This document shows, one piece after another, positions 7,351 through 17,099 of a stretch of DNA of 64,000 bases. Source of the DNA: Chryseobacterium sp. (lineage in GTDB: Bacteria > Bacteroidota > Bacteroidia > Flavobacteriales > Weeksellaceae); the NCBI RefSeq assembly GCF_019236175.1, contig NZ_JAFAJM010000004.1, positions 1 through 64,000 of the forward strand. The letters are read 5' to 3'. The first letter of the stretch is position 1. Each line of letters begins with the position of its first letter. The notes beneath the pieces were generated by a model. That model had not been told where the DNA came from, did no database searches, and saw only the letters and a list, made by a program, of their open reading frames with translations. The translations under genes and the position numbers were made by a program.

Positions 7351-9681
7351 ATGCAAACATCCTTTTTAAAGATTACCGCAGCTACCGCTGCGCTCTGTTT
7401 CAGTACCTTTGTGATTGCCCAGCAAACCTATTCCGTAAGCGGAACGGTGAAAGACAAAAAAAACGGCGAGCTACTGATCGGAGTAACGGTAAAAGTAAGT
7501 GAAAACCCATCGATTAATGTTGTTGCCAATGAATATGGTTTTTATTCTTTATCACTTCCCGAAGGCAACTATACTCTCATTATTTCCAATCCCGGATATA
7601 AAGATTTTGAGCAGCAGATCAAAGTAGATCAGAATATGAAGCTGGATCTTCCCCTTATCCCGCAGGAAGTCATTTCCAAATCTATTGATGAAGTAGTGAT
7701 AACGGGAATTAAAAAAGACAAAAATCTCTCTACTGCCCAAATGGGAACGGAGACTCTTAGTATCAAAAATATTGAGAAGCTACCGGTTTTATTTGGTGAA
7801 AAAGATGTCATGAAAACCATACAGCTTTTACCGGGTATTAAAAGCAACGGTGAAGGAAGCAGCGGCTTCAGTGTAAGAGGCGGTGCTACAGACCAGAACC
7901 TTATTTTACTGGACGAAGCTCCTGTTTATAACGCATCTCACCTTCTTGGTTTTTTCAGCACTTTCAACAGTGATGCCCTGAAAGATGTAAGTATTATTAA
8001 AGGAAACAGCCCTGCCCAATATGGAGGCCGCCTTTCTTCTGTACTGGATGTAAAAATGAAAGACGGAAATAACCAGAACTATAATGTGAACGGAGGAATC
8101 GGACTGATCAGCAGCAGACTAAGTGTGGAAGGTCCTATTCAAAAGGAAAAATCATCATTCATTGTCTCCGGAAGAAGAACCTATGCAGACTTATTTCTGA
8201 AAGCCAATAAAGATTATAAGGACAACAAATTATACTTTTACGACCTTAATTTAAAGGCCAATTATCAGATTAATAAGAATAACCGTCTTTACTTATCTGC
8301 CTATTTTGGCAGAGATGTTCTGGGATTGGGAAATACCTTCTCAACAGATTGGGGAAATACGACGGCCACATTGCGCTGGAACAGTATTATCAGTAGTAAG
8401 CTGTTCTCCAATACATCCTTTATTTACAGCAATTATGATTATAAAATCAGCTTAAAAAGCAATGATAATGTATTCGATCTGAATTCAAAAATCCAGGACT
8501 GGAATCTTAAACAGGACTTTACGTGGTTTGCCGGAAACAAACATTCTGTACGTTTTGGCCTTCAGTCTATTTATCATACACTTACCCCAAGCAGTGCTTC
8601 CGGAACAAGTGTAAGTACTTTTCCAAGAAACCCAAGATATTCTTGGGAAAATGCAGTGTATATCAATGATGATTTTAAAGCTACGGAAAAGCTGACCGTC
8701 AATTACGGATTGCGGCTTTCCGCCTTCAGTGTATTGGGAGGTGATACATTCAATACATTTGAGGATGGAGTACTTACTGACAGCAGATTTTTAGAGAAAG
8801 GAAAATTCGGAAAAACCTATATCAATCTTGAACCGCGTATTACAGCCAATTACCGGATCAATGAAGTAAGCAGTGTAAAGGGGGGATATTCACGTAATAC
8901 TCAAAACCTGCATCTTTTAAGCAACAGTAACAGCGGAAACCCGACCGATCAGTGGATCGGAAGCAGCTATACGGTGAAACCTGAAATTGCAGATCAGGTA
9001 AGTTTAGGATATAGCAGAAATTTCAACAATAATAATTATGAATTAAATGCTGAGATTTATTACAAATCCATGCAGAACCAGATTGATTTCAAAAACGGAG
9101 CTGAAATCGGATTTGACACAGGATCTGATGTAGAAAGTGAATTGCTTTTCGGTAAAGGCAGAGCCTATGGCCTTGAACTTATTGCCAAAAAGAAAAGCGG
9201 AAAACTTACCGGCTGGATCTCCTATACATTATCCAAAACGGAAAGAAAAATAAACGGGATAAATAATAACGAATGGTACAATGCCAGAATGGATAAAACA
9301 CATGATCTCTCCATAGTGGCAACGTATCAGTTTAATGAGAAATGGTCTATGTCCGGACTTTTCCTTTACAGTACAGGAAATGCAGTGACCTTCCCTACCG
9401 GAAAATATGAGCTGAACGGACAAACTGTATTTCAGTACAGCAACCGGAATGCAGACAGAATGCCTGCGTACCACAGAATGGATCTGAGTGCTACTTATGA
9501 ACCAAGCTCCAACAAGCGCTTCCGTGGCTCCTGGACTTTTGGTATTTATAATATTTACGGTCGGGAAAATGCCTACACCATCACTTTTGAAGATAATCCG
9601 AATAATCCGGGAACTACCAGAGCCATGCAGACTTCTTTATTCCGTTGGGTACCGAACATCACTTACAATTTCAAATTTTAA
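7351..9681 (+). CDS. TonB-dependent outer-membrane receptor with N-terminal carboxypeptidase-regulatory-like domain
   Basis: A 776-aa outer-membrane receptor. A Sec signal peptide ends near residue 23. A carboxypeptidase-regulatory-like beta domain (about 26-110) begins YSVSGTVKDKKNGELLIGVTV. A plug domain (about 125-240) contains FSVRGGATDQNLILLDEAPVY. The rest is a beta barrel ending in a C-terminal Phe (NITYNFKF), the usual signal for barrel insertion. The family imports ligands using TonB energy. Its partner is the DUF4249 lipoprotein, which starts 3 bases after the stop codon, so the pair is surely co-translated. No FecR/sigma regulator is adjacent, so control is unknown. The ligand cannot be told. 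Confidence 0.92.
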   Translation: MQTSFLKITAATAALCFSTFVIAQQTYSVSGTVKDKKNGELLIGVTVKVSENPSINVVANEYGFYSLSLPEGNYTLIISNPGYKDFEQQIKVDQNMKLDLPLIPQEVISKSIDEVVITGIKKDKNLSTAQMGTETLSIKNIEKLPVLFGEKDVMKTIQLLPGIKSNGEGSSGFSVRGGATDQNLILLDEAPVYNASHLLGFFSTFNSDALKDVSIIKGNSPAQYGGRLSSVLDVKMKDGNNQNYNVNGGIGLISSRLSVEGPIQKEKSSFIVSGRRTYADLFLKANKDYKDNKLYFYDLNLKANYQINKNNRLYLSAYFGRDVLGLGNTFSTDWGNTTATLRWNSIISSKLFSNTSFIYSNYDYKISLKSNDNVFDLNSKIQDWNLKQDFTWFAGNKHSVRFGLQSIYHTLTPSSASGTSVSTFPRNPRYSWENAVYINDDFKATEKLTVNYGLRLSAFSVLGGDTFNTFEDGVLTDSRFLEKGKFGKTYINLEPRITANYRINEVSSVKGGYSRNTQNLHLLSNSNSGNPTDQWIGSSYTVKPEIADQVSLGYSRNFNNNNYELNAEIYYKSMQNQIDFKNGAEIGFDTGSDVESELLFGKGRAYGLELIAKKKSGKLTGWISYTLSKTERKINGINNNEWYNARMDKTHDLSIVATYQFNEKWSMSGLFLYSTGNAVTFPTGKYELNGQTVFQYSNRNADRMPAYHRMDLSATYEPSSNKRFRGSWTFGIYNIYGRENAYTITFEDNPNNPGTTRAMQTSLFRWVPNITYNFKF

Positions 9682-9684
9682 ATC

Positions 9685-10488
9685 ATGAAAAATATATTTT
9701 ATATCCTCATATCTCTTTTTACGTTAACTTCTTGTCAGAAAGAAATTGATCTGGATCTTACCGATCAGAGCGGAAACATAGTCATTGAAGGCAATATTAC
9801 TGATCAGGCAGGGCCTTATATCGTAAGAATAACAAAAACCGTTGGTGTTTCACAACCTAACCAATATCCTGCCGTTACCGGAGCGAAAGTTACTTTAAGT
9901 GATGATACCGGACAGACTGAGATTCTGCAATATATAGGTCAGGGTAAATATCAAACCACTAATTTTGTCGGAGCATCCGGCAGAACCTATACTCTGAAGG
10001 TCCAGGCGGAAGGAAAAGAATATACTGCCCAAAGCACGATGCCTGAAGTAGTATACTTTCAGGGGCTGGTACAGGATTCTTTTAATTTCGGAAATAAAAA
10101 AAGCTATACACTTTTACCTGTTTTCACAGATCCTTTAGCCCTAGGTAATCGCTATCTTTTCAGCTTTACCATCAACAATTTAACGAAGAAAACATTTAAC
10201 GTATTTTCAGACAATGTGAATAACGGGCTTCCCAACCAGCGGCCGTTAATTCTTCCCAATGATGATAATGACGGGAGAGACCATGAAGTGGTAGTGGGCG
10301 ACACTATTCATGTGGAGATGCAGTGTATTGACAATAGTATTTTTACGTATTACAATGCCTTATTACAGATTTCCGACGGAAACGGCGGCGGTGTAACTCC
10401 GGCTAATCCCCCAAGTAATATCAGTAATGGAGCTTTGGGCTATTTTTCAGCACATACGTCAAGTACAATGGATTATGTCATTCAGTAA
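9685..10488 (+). CDS. DUF4249 outer-membrane lipoprotein
   Basis: A 267-aa lipoprotein whose signal peptide ends with LTSCQ (lipid on Cys17). The early segment GNIVIEGNITDQAGPYIVRITKT and an immunoglobulin-like TGAKVTLSDDTG block are typical of DUF4249. Proteins of this family are encoded directly after TonB receptors of this class and are thought to be the extracellular lid or ligand-binding partner. That fits here, since only 3 bases separate the genes. A slippery GGCGGCGG stretch near the C-terminus (about 231-236) adds a flexible Gly-rich loop. The precise ligand is unknown. Confidence 0.88.
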   Translation: MKNIFYILISLFTLTSCQKEIDLDLTDQSGNIVIEGNITDQAGPYIVRITKTVGVSQPNQYPAVTGAKVTLSDDTGQTEILQYIGQGKYQTTNFVGASGRTYTLKVQAEGKEYTAQSTMPEVVYFQGLVQDSFNFGNKKSYTLLPVFTDPLALGNRYLFSFTINNLTKKTFNVFSDNVNNGLPNQRPLILPNDDNDGRDHEVVVGDTIHVEMQCIDNSIFTYYNALLQISDGNGGGVTPANPPSNISNGALGYFSAHTSSTMDYVIQ

Positions 10489-10513
10489 AAAATCAATCCA
10501 AATTATACAAACT

Positions 10514-10540
10514 AAAATCCTGATGAAAATCGGGATTTTT
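10514..10540 (+). terminator. Terminator after TonB receptor/DUF4249 unit
   Basis: A hairpin AAAATCCtGAT / ATCgGGATTTT followed by a T-run, 26 bases past the stop. Confidence 0.65.
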
Positions 10541-10617
10541 TATTTTCCCTCATCTCAGCTCTACTGACAGCCTGTTGTCACTACCCTTCTTTAATTTTGT
10601 CCTATATTTAAAATCGT

Positions 10618-11013
10618 ATGAAATTAACATCATTAAGAATCATTACCAAAGACATCAAACAAGCCGTAGAATTTTATGAAAAAACGACAGAGATTACGGC
10701 TCAATGGTATACAGAAGATTTTGCCGAGATTTCTACCCCTTCCATCACAATTGCCATAGGAAGTACCCGCACTATGAAAATGTTTGGTAACCCTAAGGAA
10801 GAGTTCACAGGCGGTAAAAATACCATCGTTGAGTTTCTTGTAGCCAATGTAGACGAAGAATATGAAAGAATTAAAGCATTCACTCATGATATTGTACAGG
10901 AACCTACCACAATGCCATGGGGAAACAGGTCTCTCCTGTTTTCTGATCCTGATGGAAACCTGATTAACTTCTTTACCCCGGTAAGTGAAGGTGCTATGAA
11001 AAAGTTTAGCTAA
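10618..11013 (+). CDS. VOC family protein (glyoxalase/bleomycin-resistance fold)
   Basis: A 131-aa single-domain VOC protein built from two beta-alpha-beta-beta-beta modules. The first module is SLRIITKDIKQAVEFYEKTT, and the second is IVEFLVANVDEEYERIKAF followed by PWGNRSLLFSDPDGNLINFF. The final SDPDGNLINFF strand is the family's most conserved part. The fold covers metal-dependent glyoxalases, dioxygenases and antibiotic-binding proteins, and the substrate cannot be assigned. It is preceded by the DUF4249 terminator, so it is probably a single-gene unit, and it ends at a strong hairpin. Confidence 0.85.
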   Translation: MKLTSLRIITKDIKQAVEFYEKTTEITAQWYTEDFAEISTPSITIAIGSTRTMKMFGNPKEEFTGGKNTIVEFLVANVDEEYERIKAFTHDIVQEPTTMPWGNRSLLFSDPDGNLINFFTPVSEGAMKKFS

Positions 11014-11042
11014 ACTTTCTCTATTATTTTCTATTGAACAAT

Positions 11043-11072
11043 AAACTCCTGCCTCAATAAAGCAGGAGTTTG
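11043..11072 (+). terminator. Terminator after VOC gene
   Basis: A 10-base stem AAACTCCTGC / GCAGGAGTTT with a 9-base loop lies 30 bases past the VOC stop. It may also serve the convergent SusD gene. Confidence 0.7.
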
Positions 11073-11131
11073 GTTTATCATTACTTAATTAAAAGATTAA
11101 GGTTGCAAAATAAAAATTTTTTTTGCATCTT

Positions 11132-12586
11132 TTATTTAATTAGCCACATGGCCTCATTAATATCATCTCCTCCCGGATATTGTTTTACAATTGCATTATT
11201 GAGATTTGCATTGTTATTGGCAATTTCCGATGCGGGATACCTCCATCTTTTTGGAATTTTACCATTGTTCAGTATACCAGGTCCATCTGTATTAAATTTA
11301 GGAAATCCTGTTCTTCTCTGATCATAAAATATTCTCCAACCTGTATTAAAAAATAATGCAGTGTGTTTCTGGTCCATAATCTGTTCGATCTCTTTACCTG
11401 GTTGTAAATTGATCACAGGCTGAGCCAAGTAAGTAGTAACATCAGTTGTATTTACTTTATAAAAGTTCATAGATGCATTAATTGCTTTCAGATAATAGGT
11501 ATTTGCATTTCCACTGATCCAACCACGTACAGCAGCTTCAGCTAAAACAAACTGCAATTCTGCAAACCCCATGAGCAATGTAGGTTCATTGATAGGATCA
11601 TGAAAATACCTCGGATTGATCCTTGATGCCAGACCATTAGATGCTCTTGTAGAATTTTGTCCCAAATCTCCACTCCCCTTTAATCCGTCGTAATAGCTAA
11701 AAGGATCTGTCGGCACCGTTCCTGTAGTACTTGTTTTCTTTTCAGCCATCATAAACAACCGTGGGTCTTTAGAAGTTTTTAGCTTATCCACAAAACTTTG
11801 TTCCATATAATATGCTGTTTGCAGATCGTTACTATTAAAAAAGGGATAACGGTTGTTGACTACATTATAAAAAGATAATTGCCCACTGTCTTCACTTGTT
11901 TCCATAATAGGGTTCTGAGAAGGATTATTGACAATGTCAGCAAATGTTTGCTTTACATTCAGATCTGTATCATCTGTTCTTTTAGACAGATCTATTAAAA
12001 TTCTAAGTCTGTAGGAATTGATCAGTTTTCTCCATTTAAGAATATTTCCTTCATAGATAATATCTCCTGCAATTTTCAGGTTTAAATTAGAAAGCTCCGT
12101 ATTAGCAAGTGCCAGCTCATTAAGCACATTTTTATAAATGCTTTTCTGATCGTCATATTTTGGAAAAAAATTATTAGTCTTTACCGCCTCGCTATAGGGA
12201 ATATCTCCAAACATTTCAGATAAAGATATAAAATAATATGACTTAAAGAAACGGGCTAATGCTATATATTCTTTTCCACCATTTTTATTCACTTCTTCTA
12301 TCATTTTCTCCACTTGCTTGATATTGTCGTATGTACCGAAAGATCCTCTTTGAAAATCATAATACTGCTCACGGCTCACTCCGTTGATATATGTAAGCTG
12401 TCTGGAGGCCAGCGCAGCTTCTGCCTTAATATTACTAAAAGCACTCACTTCAATTCCGGAAAGAATATTTTCGGCGCCCACGGTTTTAGGACGGTTGGGA
12501 TCTTCCTGGAAATCTGCGACTCTGCTACAGCCTGTTAGGCCTAATACAGCAATCGATAACCCAATATATATTTTAGTTAGTTTCAT
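11132..12586 (-). CDS. SusD/RagB family nutrient-binding outer-membrane lipoprotein
   Basis: A 484-aa lipoprotein with a signal peptide ending GLTGCS (Cys20), followed by a FQEDPNRP segment typical of the SusD-like group 2. The N-terminal half is helix-rich with TPR-like pairs; ALARFFKSYYFISLSEMFGDIPYSEA (shortened here to its key FGDIPYSEA) is the classic SusD signature. The C-terminal YPASEIANNNANLNNA is also a hallmark. SusD proteins sit on the cell surface as a lid over the SusC pore. The gene begins 17 bases after the SusC gene on the same strand and is the last gene of a three-gene unit. Substrate specificity cannot be read from the sequence; see the phosphodiesterase partner. Confidence 0.93.
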   Translation of the reverse strand: MKLTKIYIGLSIAVLGLTGCSRVADFQEDPNRPKTVGAENILSGIEVSAFSNIKAEAALASRQLTYINGVSREQYYDFQRGSFGTYDNIKQVEKMIEEVNKNGGKEYIALARFFKSYYFISLSEMFGDIPYSEAVKTNNFFPKYDDQKSIYKNVLNELALANTELSNLNLKIAGDIIYEGNILKWRKLINSYRLRILIDLSKRTDDTDLNVKQTFADIVNNPSQNPIMETSEDSGQLSFYNVVNNRYPFFNSNDLQTAYYMEQSFVDKLKTSKDPRLFMMAEKKTSTTGTVPTDPFSYYDGLKGSGDLGQNSTRASNGLASRINPRYFHDPINEPTLLMGFAELQFVLAEAAVRGWISGNANTYYLKAINASMNFYKVNTTDVTTYLAQPVINLQPGKEIEQIMDQKHTALFFNTGWRIFYDQRRTGFPKFNTDGPGILNNGKIPKRWRYPASEIANNNANLNNAIVKQYPGGDDINEAMWLIK

Positions 12587-12603
12587 TTGTTTGATATTTA
12601 AAA

Positions 12604-15561
12604 TTAGAATTTCACATTAATATTGACACCGAAGCTTCTTGTTGCCGGAGTCTGAAGTTGATCTATCCCGGAATCAGGGTCTACATTCTTAATATCTGAA
12701 GCCAGCCAAAGGTTTCTTGCGATCAAAGAAATACTCGCCGAAGAAAGAGCCATTTTTTTCACAAAAGACTTTTCAAAGTTATAGGTAAGAATAACTTCAC
12801 GTAGCTTGATAAAGGTTTGTTTATAATAATGGTAATTGCGTTCAAATGCATTACTTGTACTTTGCATATAAGCATTATAATTGACAGCTTTATCATTCTG
12901 AACAAAAACCCGGGTATCCGATTTTACATTCCCATTCTGATCATAAGTAATAGAGCCACTCACAACTTTTACTCCCGGCGCTATGTAGGTATTATTTCCG
13001 GCATTGGCATCATCTCTGTATTGATTAACGGTTCCCGGATCAATACCACCCCACCACATTTTCTGGTTGGTTGTAGAATACATAGAACCTCCGATTCGGC
13101 CATCAAACAGTAAAGACAGTCCGAAATTTTTATAAGTAAAGTTATTAGATAATCCATAGGTTAAATCAGGATCGGAATACCCCATATTGGATTCGAATGG
13201 TGCTTTGGAAGGTACTGGATATCCGTTTTGTAATACCAGCTGTCCGTCAGGTGACGTTTCATATGCTACGGCAGTCAGTTTATCTGCCCGTTCTCCTACT
13301 TTAACGAAATTGTACCTTTTATTTGCTTCGTTATATATTGTAGTATGATCTTCACCTCCATAGGCTTCTTTTAAATATTTACGGTAATGGCTCAAATTAA
13401 GTTGTGTACTCCATTTAAAATCAGATTTCTTTATTACATCTGCATTCAGGGTGATCTCGATACCTTTTCTTTGGAAAACATTTCCATTTGTAAGATAGGA
13501 TGTATAACCCATTGCTTCTGATATGGGAATATTTGCCAGATTGTTATAGTCTCTGGTCTGGAAATAGGCAATATCTAGATTGATTCGATTTTTAAATACA
13601 CTTATATTAGTCCCTATTTCCCACGAATTCGATGTTTCAGGTTTTATATTTTCATCGATAAGAGCACTACCAAAAGAAAATGTGGGTTTTCCGTTCCAGC
13701 TGATATCACTTTTTTCAAAAGCAGAAATATAGCCGTAGGTGTCATTGGCAATTTTACCATTGGAAACACGAGCCAGAGATCCGCGAAGCTTTGCAAAATT
13801 AATCCACTTCGGAAGGGTAAGCAGCTGACTTAGCACTACAGATCCGGAAACGGACGGATAGAAATACCCGTTATTTCCTTGGGGAAGTGTGGATACTTTA
13901 TCATAACGTGCGGTCATATTCAGGAAAAATGCTTTATAAATTTCCATGTCTACATAACCGTAAGCACTATTGATCTGTTCATATTCTTTTCGGTTTCCGA
14001 TTTTTGGTACGAATAAAGGCCCTACACTATTGAAAAGATTATACCAGCCCGGACTTACCAACCCATCGGTGCGCACCTCGCTATTTTTAAGCTCCCTATA
14101 ATAATTAGATAAATATCCTTCTCCTGTCAACACAAAGTTGTCTGAAAATCTGTTTTGATATTTAAGACCTAATTCTGAAGTGATATCAAAATAATTTCCG
14201 GTGACCTGCGTATAATTTCCTAATGATTTATTACCATATCCAATATAGCTTTTAGGTTCTCTGAATTCCCGATTCAAACTGTAGATATTAGCTCCTACAC
14301 GAGTTTTAGCCAATAATTTGGGGACAATTTGATATTCAATGTTAACATTCCCCAACACATTATCTTTATAATAAGGCCTCTGGTATTCATAAGCCTGAAA
14401 ATAAGGGTTGTTATAATAAGACACATTATAATGTCTTTGCTGATAACCTTCTTTTCCAGCTGCCCAATAGTTTCTCAGATCTCTTACATCTACATCTGCT
14501 CCAGTCCATAGTACGAGGTTATAAAGATAATTGGTAGGTCCGTAGCCTACCTCAGGAAAGTTGGAAGTATACTCCTTATTATACGTTAAGGTAGAATTAA
14601 TCTTAAGCCCTTCAATGGGATCCACAGAACCGGCTAAACTAATTGATGTTGTTTTCAGATCGGTATTGGGAACGATTCCTTTCTGGTAGATATTAGAAAG
14701 AGATAACCTGAATGTTGCTTTGTCGCTTCCCCAGTCTACGCTGATATTATTAGATTGGATAATTCCAGTATCAAAAAAATTTTTAATATTATCTTTACCT
14801 CGGGAGATCCATGGTAATGGAACAAGTTTTCCTGTTACAGGATCAACAGGGCTGTTATATTGTGGGGTTTCGAAATATCCGCTTGGCGTCGAAGGATCTT
14901 TTTGATCCAGTTTAGGTCCCCAAATCCATCCACCTCCCTCACTACCGGAACCACTTCCGTCTACATAAGCATATTTCCCGTTATTTCCGCCACCATACAC
15001 CGTTTGAACTTTCGGAATCCGAATAAAAGAAGTCTGGAACATCGTAGAATTGTTAAAGGAAACTGTCATTTTCCCTTTTTTCCCTTTTTTGGTGGTAATC
15101 ATAATGGCACCATCCTTCCCTACAGATCCATATAACGCAGAAGCTGTAGCTCCTTTCAGAACACTGATATTGTCAACATCATCAGCATTTACCCTCCATA
15201 AATCGGCTGTTCTGTCAGGAACTCCGTCGATGACGATAAGAGGTTTAGCTCCTCTCAGGCTGATCCCTGGATCCTGAAAAAGATCCGTACTATTATTAAT
15301 ATTCAATCCAGCAACACGTCCTGACAATGAATTGATAAAGTTGGGCTCTTTTGCCTTTTCAAAAATCTCTCCTTTTACTTCCTGTACTGCATACCCCAGT
15401 GCTTTTTTGTCTTTTTTGATTCCTAAAGCAGTGACAACAACTTCATCGATCTTTTTCTCATGAGTGTTTAACGTATCTATACGGTCTATCTTTTGTACAT
15501 TTTGGCCATAGACTTCCAAACCGGATACCAAACCCAGTCCAATTAAAAGGTGTAATTTCAT
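12604..15561 (-). CDS. SusC/RagA family TonB-linked outer-membrane protein
   Basis: A 985-aa receptor. After a signal peptide (about 1-20) it goes almost straight into a TonB box-like stretch KKIDEVVVTALGIKKDKKAL (about 36-55) and the plug (about 60-170, with GISLRGAKPLIVIDGVPD). The N-terminal carboxypeptidase-regulatory-like domain that most SusC proteins carry is missing, which makes it one of the shorter forms. The barrel ends with SFGVNINVKF, a normal C-terminal Phe. It lies between the phosphodiesterase gene (12 bases upstream) and the SusD gene (17 bases downstream), so all three should be one transcript. It imports the product bound by SusD. Confidence 0.93.
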   Translation of the reverse strand: MKLHLLIGLGLVSGLEVYGQNVQKIDRIDTLNTHEKKIDEVVVTALGIKKDKKALGYAVQEVKGEIFEKAKEPNFINSLSGRVAGLNINNSTDLFQDPGISLRGAKPLIVIDGVPDRTADLWRVNADDVDNISVLKGATASALYGSVGKDGAIMITTKKGKKGKMTVSFNNSTMFQTSFIRIPKVQTVYGGGNNGKYAYVDGSGSGSEGGGWIWGPKLDQKDPSTPSGYFETPQYNSPVDPVTGKLVPLPWISRGKDNIKNFFDTGIIQSNNISVDWGSDKATFRLSLSNIYQKGIVPNTDLKTTSISLAGSVDPIEGLKINSTLTYNKEYTSNFPEVGYGPTNYLYNLVLWTGADVDVRDLRNYWAAGKEGYQQRHYNVSYYNNPYFQAYEYQRPYYKDNVLGNVNIEYQIVPKLLAKTRVGANIYSLNREFREPKSYIGYGNKSLGNYTQVTGNYFDITSELGLKYQNRFSDNFVLTGEGYLSNYYRELKNSEVRTDGLVSPGWYNLFNSVGPLFVPKIGNRKEYEQINSAYGYVDMEIYKAFFLNMTARYDKVSTLPQGNNGYFYPSVSGSVVLSQLLTLPKWINFAKLRGSLARVSNGKIANDTYGYISAFEKSDISWNGKPTFSFGSALIDENIKPETSNSWEIGTNISVFKNRINLDIAYFQTRDYNNLANIPISEAMGYTSYLTNGNVFQRKGIEITLNADVIKKSDFKWSTQLNLSHYRKYLKEAYGGEDHTTIYNEANKRYNFVKVGERADKLTAVAYETSPDGQLVLQNGYPVPSKAPFESNMGYSDPDLTYGLSNNFTYKNFGLSLLFDGRIGGSMYSTTNQKMWWGGIDPGTVNQYRDDANAGNNTYIAPGVKVVSGSITYDQNGNVKSDTRVFVQNDKAVNYNAYMQSTSNAFERNYHYYKQTFIKLREVILTYNFEKSFVKKMALSSASISLIARNLWLASDIKNVDPDSGIDQLQTPATRSFGVNINVKF

Positions 15562-15573
15562 AAGTATATTTCT

Positions 15574-16830
15574 TTATTTAGTGTGGTGAGTAATCCATGT
15601 ATTCAGAAAACCTTCTTTAGTTTTCAATAAGATTTTATAAATATTGGAATTATTAATTTTTTGTTTTGAAATAAACTTACCACTGTTCACATCCACCTTC
15701 CCGAGAAACTGATACTTATCCTTACCTCCAGTTTTAAAATTATTGGTATTAGTAATATATACTTCTGCCCATTCTTTTAAAAAATCTGTTGTTTTCCAGG
15801 TAAGATCAAGGGTATTATCAGACAATAAAGAAGCTTTCAACTGATAGGTTGTTCTGTTTCTAAGCAGATCGACACCATCCATTTCCTGCTGAATCCTTTC
15901 CGGCACTTTTATACTGAGAAAATCAGTTATTGTAGGAAGTATATCTGTAATAGCCACCCTATTGTTTTGAGCATAAGTATTAATATTGGGTTTATTGATT
16001 GCGATCCACGTATCGCGTTCTCTATCACTTTGCCCACCATGTCCTTTCCCGTTGCTTGCAGATCTGCCGTGATCTGTGGTTACTATAAACAACCAGTCTT
16101 CTCCATGTTTGGCTTCACGTTTTTTTACCGCATCATAAATCTTTCCAATTAATTGGTCTTCAAAAGAGATCGCTTTGTATAAGATATCTCCATCTCCATG
16201 ATGATGCCCCATATCATCGGTAAACTCAAGATATACCCACGAAAGATCCGGGGCATTCTCTGTAATATAGCTTGCTGCCTTTCCCGCTACCAGACTATCA
16301 ATCTTACGGATATACCTGCTTTGCTTGTCGTGTGGGAAATGTAAAGTGTCTCTCTCCATGCCATCATAAGCAAAATCCATTTTTATTTCCCCAGTAGCTT
16401 CAAGATTTTCACCAATCAGCTTAGTACGATTATCTTCCCATGTTGAAAAGACGGCTGCTTTTTTATCCGGAAACTGATCTTTAAAAAGTCTGAAAATAGT
16501 AGGGTAATTATAATTAGGGTTTTTAATATCATTATCATAAACATTATGTTTGTTGACCCAAGTTCCTGTCAGCAAACTGTTGTATCCTACCGCAGAAATT
16601 GTTGGTGTTTCACTATAATTTCCTTTTTCTCCTCCTACATATGCTTTCAATAATGCCCCGTCTTTTTTAATTCTATTAAGATTGGGAATTTCAGCCTTAT
16701 TCAACATATCTTCCGCAATACCATCCACAATGATAAAAACCACTTTTTTTTGTAATTTGTTTTTCTGGCCAAAAACACTAAAAGTAACAAAAGAGATAAT
16801 AATAAATAAAGATTTTTTTAAGAACTTCAT
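15574..16830 (-). CDS. Secreted type I phosphodiesterase / nucleotide pyrophosphatase-like alkaline phosphatase
   Basis: A 418-aa protein with a signal peptide (about 1-21, ending VFGQ). The alkaline-phosphatase superfamily core has metal ligands in VVFIIVDG (Asp36) and in TTDHGRS and KGHGG further on. The nucleophile lies in the segment Thr75 to Ser79, just before YNSLLTG; alignment by eye to NPP enzymes favours Ser79. A DMGHHHGDGD block supplies further metal ligands. The family cleaves phosphodiesters or phosphomonoesters of nucleotides, lipid head groups or sugars. As first gene of a unit with SusC/SusD, it probably releases a moiety that the transporter then takes in. Which organophosphate it acts on is open. 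Confidence 0.85.
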   Translation of the reverse strand: MKFLKKSLFIIISFVTFSVFGQKNKLQKKVVFIIVDGIAEDMLNKAEIPNLNRIKKDGALLKAYVGGEKGNYSETPTISAVGYNSLLTGTWVNKHNVYDNDIKNPNYNYPTIFRLFKDQFPDKKAAVFSTWEDNRTKLIGENLEATGEIKMDFAYDGMERDTLHFPHDKQSRYIRKIDSLVAGKAASYITENAPDLSWVYLEFTDDMGHHHGDGDILYKAISFEDQLIGKIYDAVKKREAKHGEDWLFIVTTDHGRSASNGKGHGGQSDRERDTWIAINKPNINTYAQNNRVAITDILPTITDFLSIKVPERIQQEMDGVDLLRNRTTYQLKASLLSDNTLDLTWKTTDFLKEWAEVYITNTNNFKTGGKDKYQFLGKVDVNSGKFISKQKINNSNIYKILLKTKEGFLNTWITHHTK

Positions 16831-17045
16831 TTGCCGTTTTTTTTATTTTGGTAAAAATCCATAAAAAAACGGACATCATATTTTAACAAAATATTAACAA
16901 ATAAATTTAACATATTAAGTTTGCTTAAAGGCTATACATAAGCCTATTAAAACATTTTCTTTAATTTTCGGTTGTATGTATTATCTATAATAAGAATGGA
17001 TTGTTCTGGCTAATAAAAATCTTATAAGATGGCCATATAAATAAA

Positions 17046-17093
17046 TTTCATAATAATCAGAACTTATCAAATAAGTTTTCGATTATTATGAAA
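17046..17093. terminator. Long near-perfect hairpin after alpha/beta hydrolase lipoprotein
   Basis: A 48-base inverted repeat: outer arms TTTCATAATAATC / GATTATTATGAAA match perfectly over 13 bases and inner arms AACTTAT / ATAAGTT match over 7. It begins 7 bases beyond the hydrolase stop on the minus strand, so a terminator is the simplest reading. Confidence 0.55.
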
Positions 17094-17099
17094 CCTAGT

